This document shows, one piece after another, positions 30,218 through 34,323 of a DNA stretch of 34,323 nucleotides. The notes beneath the pieces were generated by a model. That model did no database searches. It was given only the letters and a program-made list of their open reading frames with translations, and was not told the DNA's origin. How positions within the stretch are numbered: position 1 is the stretch's first letter; each line of letters opens with the position of its first letter. The translations under genes were made by a program, and so were the position numbers. The DNA lies in NCBI GenBank assembly GCA_046726215.1, contig JBKPAA010000016.1, forward strand, positions 1-34,323, written 5' to 3'. Origin of the DNA: DASQUK01 sp046726215. Its GTDB lineage: Bacteria > Actinomycetota > Acidimicrobiia > Acidimicrobiales > VFJN01.

Positions 30218-32446
30218 GTGGGCCTGGCCATCACCGACGACCACCTGGAACTCGCGGCGACCGTGCGACGCTGGGCCGACGCGCGCGCCCTGCTGGCGGA
30301 GGCGCGGGCTGCGCTCGAGACGTCGGCCCGGGCGGCCGCCCGCCAGGAGGACGAGGGCGACACGCGGCCGCAGTGGTGGGCCGAGGTCGCCGACATGGGT
30401 TGGCTCGGCCTGGCGGTGGCGGTCGAGCACGGCGGTCAGGGCTACGGCTTGGCCGAGCTGGCGGTGGTGCTCGAGGAGCTGGGCCGGTGGTGCGCGCCCG
30501 GCCCCCTGTTGCCGACCGTGATCGCGGCGGTGGCCGTGGACCGCTGGGCCGCTGACGCCGGTCTGGCCCGCCCGCTGGTGGACGGGACCATGGTCGGTGG
30601 GCTCGCCCTCGCCGGCGGCTTGGCGGTCGACGCTGCGGGGCGGGTCTCCGGGCGGGTGCGCGGCGTGTGGGGCGGGTCGGTCGCCGATCGGTTCGTCCTG
30701 CCGGTGAGCCGTGCGGACGGCCGGGCGTGGTGCGTGATCGACCGGGCCGACGTCGAGGTCAAGGCGCTGGGCGGCCTCGACGCCAGCTGGGGGCTGGCGG
30801 AGCTCGGCGTCGACGGGGCCGACGTCGGGCCCGGCCGGTGGTTGACCATCACCGCCGGAGGCGCCGCCGACCCGCAGGGACTGGTCCGCCTGGCCGAGCT
30901 CCTAGCCGGGGCCGAAGCGCTCGGGGTGGCGGACTGGTGCGTGCGCACCGCCGCCGACTACGCCGCGGTGCGGGTGCAGTTCGGCCGGCCCATCGGCCAG
31001 TTCCAGGCAGTGAAGCACCGCTGCGCCGACATGCTGGTAACCCTGGAGTCGGCACGGGCGGCGGTCTGGGACGCCGCCCGCTGCTTCGACGCGCCGGCCG
31101 ACGAGGAGGGCATGACCGTGGCGCAGTCGGCGGCGGCGGCGCTGGCGCCGGAGGCGGGCTTTCGCGCGGCGCAGAACTGCATCCAGGTCCTGGGGGGCAT
31201 CGGCTACACGTGGGAGCACGACGCCCACCTCTTCCTCAAGCGGGCTACCGCCATCCGCCACCTGCTGCCGGCCCCGGATGTGGCCCGCCGCCGCGTCGCC
31301 AGTGCGGTCGCCCGTGGCGAGCGCCGGTTGCTGTCGGTCGAGCTACCTCCCGAGGCCGAGCCGCTGCGGGCCGAGGTGCGCGGGTTCGTCGACGAGCTGC
31401 GGACCCACGACCGGTCCGAGTGGCGCCGACGGCTGGCCGATGCCGGCTATCTGGCGCCGCACTGGCCCCGGCCGTGGGGCCGCAACGCCTCCCCGGTCGA
31501 ACAGCTGGTGATCGAGCAGGAGCTGCGGGCGGCGCGGGTGCGGCGAGCGCACCTGGCGGTCGCCGGCTGGGTGTTGCCGACCCTGGTCGCGCACGGCAGC
31601 GCCGGGCAGCAGGAGCGCTTCATCGGCCCGTCGCTGCGTGGCGAGATCAGCTGGTGCCAGATGTTCTCCGAGCCCGGAGCGGGAAGCGACCTGGCGTCGC
31701 TGTCCACCCGGGCCGAGCGCATGGACGGGGGCTGGTCGATCACCGGCCAGAAGGTGTGGACTTCGATGGCCCGCGAGGCCGACTGGGCCATCTGCCTGGC
31801 CCGCACCGATCCCGCTGCCGCCAAGCACGAGGGCATCGGCTGCTTCCTGGTGGACATGGCCGCGCCCGGCATCGACATCCGGCCGCTACGGGAGCTGACC
31901 GGCTCGGCGATGTTCAACGAGATCTTCCTCACCGACGTGTTCGTGCCCGACGAGTGCGTCGTGGGGTCGCCGACCGAGGGGTGGGCCTACGCCCGCACCA
32001 CGCTGGCCAACGAGCGGGTGTCGATGGCGGAGGCGTCGTCGTTCGGCCCGGGCCTCGGCGCCCTGTTCGAGCTGGCGGAGCCCGAGGGCCTGCTCTCCGA
32101 CCCGGTGATCCTCGACCGGCTGGGCGGGCTGGTCGTCGACGCCCACGCCATCGCGGTGCTGGGGTTGCGCACCACGCTGCGGGCGCTCGGCGGCGCGCAG
32201 CGGGGAGGCGGGGCGGGCGGTCCCGAGGCCAGCGTGCGCAAGCTGGCGGCGGTCGAGCACGAGCAGGCGGTCCAGGAGGCCGGGCTGGCGCTGCTGGGGC
32301 CGGAGGCTGCGCTGACCGACGGGCCCGGGGGCGCCTGGATCGCCGGCTTCCTCGGCAACCGGGCGCTGTCGATCGCCGGCGGCACCAGCGAGATCCAGCG
32401 GAACGTGATCGCCGAGCGCCTGTTGGGTCTCCCCAAGGATCCGTGA
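30218..32446 (+). CDS. Fused double acyl-CoA dehydrogenase, FadE34-like
   Basis: 742 aa with two ACAD modules in one chain. Residues 1 to about 365 form a beta-type half (RVQFGRPIGQFQAVKHRCAD; LQVLGGIGYTWEHDAHLFLK). About 373-742 form an alpha-type half (WCQMFSEPGAGSDLASLSTR; QKVWTSMAREADWAICLART; FNEIFLTDVFVPDECVVG; AGGTSEIQRNVIAERLLGLP). This is the layout of mycobacterial FadE34/ChsE3, which dehydrogenates steroid-side-chain CoA esters. The residue before GTSEIQ is G722, not Glu. The halves correspond to the separate ACADs at 25265 and 23876, so the window holds both fused and split versions. GTG 30218 directly follows the ferredoxin stop; GAGGAGG lies 8 bases upstream. Confidence 0.9.
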   Translation: MGLAITDDHLELAATVRRWADARALLAEARAALETSARAAARQEDEGDTRPQWWAEVADMGWLGLAVAVEHGGQGYGLAELAVVLEELGRWCAPGPLLPTVIAAVAVDRWAADAGLARPLVDGTMVGGLALAGGLAVDAAGRVSGRVRGVWGGSVADRFVLPVSRADGRAWCVIDRADVEVKALGGLDASWGLAELGVDGADVGPGRWLTITAGGAADPQGLVRLAELLAGAEALGVADWCVRTAADYAAVRVQFGRPIGQFQAVKHRCADMLVTLESARAAVWDAARCFDAPADEEGMTVAQSAAAALAPEAGFRAAQNCIQVLGGIGYTWEHDAHLFLKRATAIRHLLPAPDVARRRVASAVARGERRLLSVELPPEAEPLRAEVRGFVDELRTHDRSEWRRRLADAGYLAPHWPRPWGRNASPVEQLVIEQELRAARVRRAHLAVAGWVLPTLVAHGSAGQQERFIGPSLRGEISWCQMFSEPGAGSDLASLSTRAERMDGGWSITGQKVWTSMAREADWAICLARTDPAAAKHEGIGCFLVDMAAPGIDIRPLRELTGSAMFNEIFLTDVFVPDECVVGSPTEGWAYARTTLANERVSMAEASSFGPGLGALFELAEPEGLLSDPVILDRLGGLVVDAHAIAVLGLRTTLRALGGAQRGGGAGGPEASVRKLAAVEHEQAVQEAGLALLGPEAALTDGPGGAWIAGFLGNRALSIAGGTSEIQRNVIAERLLGLPKDP

Positions 32447-32465
32447 CGGCGATCAGCGCGTCACG
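32442..32465. terminator. Hairpin spanning two convergent stop codons
   Basis: CGTGACG (32442-32448) and CGTCACG (32459-32465) form a perfect 7-bp stem with a 10-base loop. The stem contains the ACAD stop codon and the loop the stop codon of the converging thiolase. A bidirectional terminator built into both gene ends is likely; no T-run is present. Confidence 0.5.
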
Positions 32466-33595
32466 ATGGTGACGCTGGCGTTGGCACCGCGGCCGACCGT
32501 GTGCGCGAGGCCGACAGCGGTACCCGCCACCTGACGATCGCCGGCACGACCGCGGAGCTGGCGGACCAGCTCGACCACCTGGCCCAACCCCGACGCGCCG
32601 AGCGGCTCGCCCTTGGACAGCAACCCGCCGGAGCGGTTGATGGCCGGCCCCGGCGGCGCGCCCGGCTCGGCCTCGGCCCGGAGCAGCTTGCGCTGGTCAC
32701 CGGGGCCGCACAGGCCCAGCTCGTACCAGGACAGCAGCTCGCGTCCGGCGTCGGTGTCCTGGCACTCGACGACGTCGAGGTCCGCGGGGCCGACCCCCGC
32801 CTCCTCGTAGGCGTCGGCGGCGGCGAGCGTGGTCGGTGGGGTGATGTCGTCGTCGTCGACCAGGCCCGCCAGCGGGGTGGATTCGTCGAGCACGCTGCCG
32901 GGCAGGTGGCTCCGCAGCGCCGCGGCGGACAGCTGGACGCCGCCTGCGCCCCTCCGCAGCACCACGGCGGCCGCGCCCTCGTTGGGGGAGCACAGCATCC
33001 ACAGCCGGAGCGGATCGCACACCATCCGCGACGCCAACACCTGCTCCGCCGTGACCGCGGCTCGGAACATGGCATCGGGGTTCCGGGCGCCCCAGCGACG
33101 GTTCTTCACTACCAATGCCGCCAGGTCGTCGACGCCGAGCCCGTGTTCGCGCAGCAGGCGCTGGGCCCGCAGCGCGAAGTAGGCGGGGTTGGCGTTGAGC
33201 CCGGCCTCCTCCTGCCAGGGCGCGAAGAACGATGAGCGGATGATCCCCTTGGGCATCTTCTCGACGCCCACCACCAGCGCCGCTTCGTGCTGGCCGGCGC
33301 GTAGGGACGCCGCCGCCAACGCCAGCGCCGCACCGCCGGACGCGCAGCCGGCCTCGACGTCGACGATCGGGATGCCGGTGAGCGCCAGTGCCCCCAGCAC
33401 CCGGTGGCCGGTGGCGACCCCGCCGTAGGCGGTGGCGCAGTAGGCGGCGCCGACGCGGCTGCGGGCATCGGCGGGCGTCCAGCCGGCGTCGGCGAGGGCG
33501 GCGCGGGCGGCGCTGACGCCGAGCGCGGTGGCGGGTGTCTCGCCGAACCGCCCGAAGGGGTGCAGCCCGACGCCGGCGATCTCCACGCCGTTCAT
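32453..33595 (-). CDS. Lipid-transfer-protein type thiolase (Ltp/SCP-x like)
   Basis: 380 aa from ATG 33595. Thiolase fold of the SCP-x/Ltp2 branch: the nucleophile region DVEAGCASGGAALALA (C84), ECQDTDAGRELLSWYELGLC, NRSGGLLSKGEPLGASGLGQ and the end GLAHTVGRGANASVTIV. The canonical GHP histidine is Glu here (KGEP, E330), while C84 and H365 remain. Such members work with a DUF35 OB-fold partner as thiolases or as retro-aldolases at the end of steroid side-chain cleavage (Ltp2 with ChsH2). The DUF35 gene is directly upstream at 33687, supporting that role. Whether this copy is an aldolase, a thiolase or inactive cannot be told from sequence alone. Confidence 0.87.
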   Translation of the reverse strand: MNGVEIAGVGLHPFGRFGETPATALGVSAARAALADAGWTPADARSRVGAAYCATAYGGVATGHRVLGALALTGIPIVDVEAGCASGGAALALAAASLRAGQHEAALVVGVEKMPKGIIRSSFFAPWQEEAGLNANPAYFALRAQRLLREHGLGVDDLAALVVKNRRWGARNPDAMFRAAVTAEQVLASRMVCDPLRLWMLCSPNEGAAAVVLRRGAGGVQLSAAALRSHLPGSVLDESTPLAGLVDDDDITPPTTLAAADAYEEAGVGPADLDVVECQDTDAGRELLSWYELGLCGPGDQRKLLRAEAEPGAPPGPAINRSGGLLSKGEPLGASGLGQVVELVRQLRGRAGDRQVAGTAVGLAHTVGRGANASVTIVTR

Positions 33596-33630
33596 GGGGG
33601 CGCTCGCCGCCCGCTCCCGATGGATGTTCC

Positions 33631-33726
33631 CGAGGTCATAGGTTCCGGCAGGAGTAGGGCGAGGTCATAGGTTCCGGATCCGGAACCTATGACCTCGGGC
33701 TGGGCTTGGTGGAACCCATTGCCTCG
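33631..33726. repeat. Dispersed four-half-site element, copy 3, perfect palindrome
   Basis: Direct half-sites GAGGTCATAGGTTCCGG begin at 33632 and 33661 (29 bp apart). The centre, 33660-33697, is a perfect 38-bp palindrome with no spacer. Inverted half-sites end at 33697 (GACCTCG) and 33726 (CATTGCCTCG), 29 bp apart. The layout matches copies 1 and 2 although the half-site core has changed from GAGGCAAT to GAGGTCAT; the last half-site keeps the ancestral form. It sits between the DUF35 and thiolase genes and supplies the stop codon of the DUF35 gene. Confidence 0.88.
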
Positions 33727-34112
33727 GGAGCGAACGCCCACACGACCAGGCCGCCGGGCAGCGTCTCCGTGGTCACGACCATCGGCTGGCCGTAGCGCAG
33801 GGCCGACGGATCGGGCTCGGTGAGGCGCCCGACGACCCGCAGGCCGACGCCGTCCAGCTCGACGATGCCGAAGCCGTACGGGACCGGGCCCTCGTAGCCG
33901 GGGGGTGCGCTGGTCGCGGCGGTCCAGGCCCACAGGCTGCCCGTGCGTGGCAGCGACACGACCTCGACGTCGTCCGCGCCGGAGTACGGGCAGAGGCGCG
34001 CCGGCGGGAAGTGGTGCCGGCCGCTCGTGGGCGACCACCCACCGAGCAACGACACGTCCCCACCGGGGTCATGTGCGAGCCAGGCCCCGGGACCGTCGGA
34101 AGTGTCAGCCAC
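33687..34112 (-). CDS. DUF35 OB-fold protein with degenerate zinc ribbon
   Basis: 141 aa from GTG 34112. The DUF35 layout is visible: a rubredoxin-like N-terminal part (HHFPPARLCPYSGADDVEVV) followed by an OB-fold (SLPRTGSLWAWTAATSAPPG; PYGFGIVELDGVGLRVVGRL). A normal member has CxxC...CPxC; here only C41 remains, so zinc is probably not bound. The last dozen residues (about E130-S141) and the stop codon are encoded by the dispersed element at 33631-33726, so the native C-terminus seems to have been replaced. DUF35 proteins are partner subunits of thiolase-type enzymes; the thiolase follows downstream at 33595. The start overlaps the stop of the ABC-2 permease gene by 8 bases. Confidence 0.78.
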   Translation of the reverse strand: MADTSDGPGAWLAHDPGGDVSLLGGWSPTSGRHHFPPARLCPYSGADDVEVVSLPRTGSLWAWTAATSAPPGYEGPVPYGFGIVELDGVGLRVVGRLTEPDPSALRYGQPMVVTTETLPGGLVVWAFAPEAMGSTKPSPRS

Positions 34113-34323
34113 GCTTGATGCGGCCCCGCAGCGCGGCGAAGCACAGCCACATGCTGATGGAGCCGACGGCGGCGACCGCCAGCAGCGCCTGGCCGAGGTC
34201 GGCCCACTGCCACCCCTCGATCACCAGCGAGCGCAGGCCCTCGAGGAGGTAGGTGACGGGGTTGATGGAGGCGACCGTGTCGAGCCACCCGCTGAGCTCC
34301 TCGCGGGGGACGTACGACGAGGT
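34105..34323 (-). CDS. ABC-2 type transporter permease, C-terminal part
   Basis: The minus-strand frame is open from the window end to a TGA at 34105-34107 and encodes the last 72 residues. SSYVPREELSGWLDTVASIN, then PVTYLLEGLRSLVIEGW, is the conserved region before the last helix of ABC-2 (drug/polysaccharide exporter) permeases. ALLAVAAVGSISMWLCFAAL is the final transmembrane segment, followed by the basic tail RGRIKRG. The start and the ATPase gene would lie outside the window. It is translationally coupled to the DUF35 gene, which may be positional only. Confidence 0.82.
   Translation of the reverse strand, partial: TSSYVPREELSGWLDTVASINPVTYLLEGLRSLVIEGWQWADLGQALLAVAAVGSISMWLCFAALRGRIKRG

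Overview
The window is a high-GC (about 70 % by eye), densely coded actinobacterial chromosome segment. GTG and TTG starts are frequent, genes overlap by 4 bases (NTGA) at many junctions, and there are an LLM-class F420-type oxidoreductase, an MMPL transporter and a large set of acyl-CoA enzymes. The gene families suggest Acidimicrobiia or a relative; this is inference from content, since no rRNA or other marker is present. No tRNA, phage, transposase or CRISPR is visible.

Layout. (1) 1-1371: end of a DUF2786 protein, then a 29-bp tandem repeat array. (2) 1372-4793, minus strand: D-2-hydroxyacid dehydrogenase, class II aldolase and a FadD19-like acyl-CoA ligase. (3) 4874-7968, plus: cytochrome P450, acyl-CoA dehydrogenase (ACAD) and TetR regulator. 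(4) 7974-11149, plus: two secreted beta-propeller lipoproteins, the second carrying two compensating frameshifts. (5) 11247-14079, plus: LLM oxidoreductase, nucleosidase and LtrA-family membrane protein. (6) 14092-17354: PadR regulator divergent from a molybdate ABC transporter (modABC), then a small membrane protein. (7) 17847-20933: MMPL exporter divergent from a TetR. (8) 20845-25078, minus: an operon of ACAD, crotonase, CaiB-type CoA transferase and an unusual ketol-acid-reductoisomerase-like protein, divergent from a second ACAD (25265-26290). (9) 26321-28401, minus: SDR and zinc alcohol dehydrogenase. (10) 28629-32446, plus: FGGY kinase, P450-type ferredoxin and a fused double ACAD resembling FadE34. 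(11) 32453-34323, minus: lipid-transfer-type thiolase, DUF35 OB-fold partner and an ABC-2 permease cut by the window end.

How it fits together. The FadD19-like ligase, P450, several ACADs including a paired and a fused one, crotonase, CoA transferase and thiolase/DUF35 pair form a parts list resembling actinobacterial degradation of a steroid or other branched isoprenoid side chain. The P450 operon and the kinase-ferredoxin-ACAD operon, 24 kb apart, carry the same 16-bp inverted repeat (CTGACR-N4-YGTCAG) at the same place relative to a -10-like hexamer and the start codon. Related palindromes lie at 7963-7982 and 25103-25118. I read this as one regulon linking the P450 to its ferredoxin.

Three intergenic loci (1091-1332, 28428-28524, 33631-33726) carry a dispersed element with a fixed plan: two direct half-sites 29 bp apart, a central inverted repeat of 37-38 bp, and two inverted half-sites 29 bp apart. 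I do not recognise it as a described family. The only non-genic stretch over 300 bases is 1035-1371, which holds the expanded copy.
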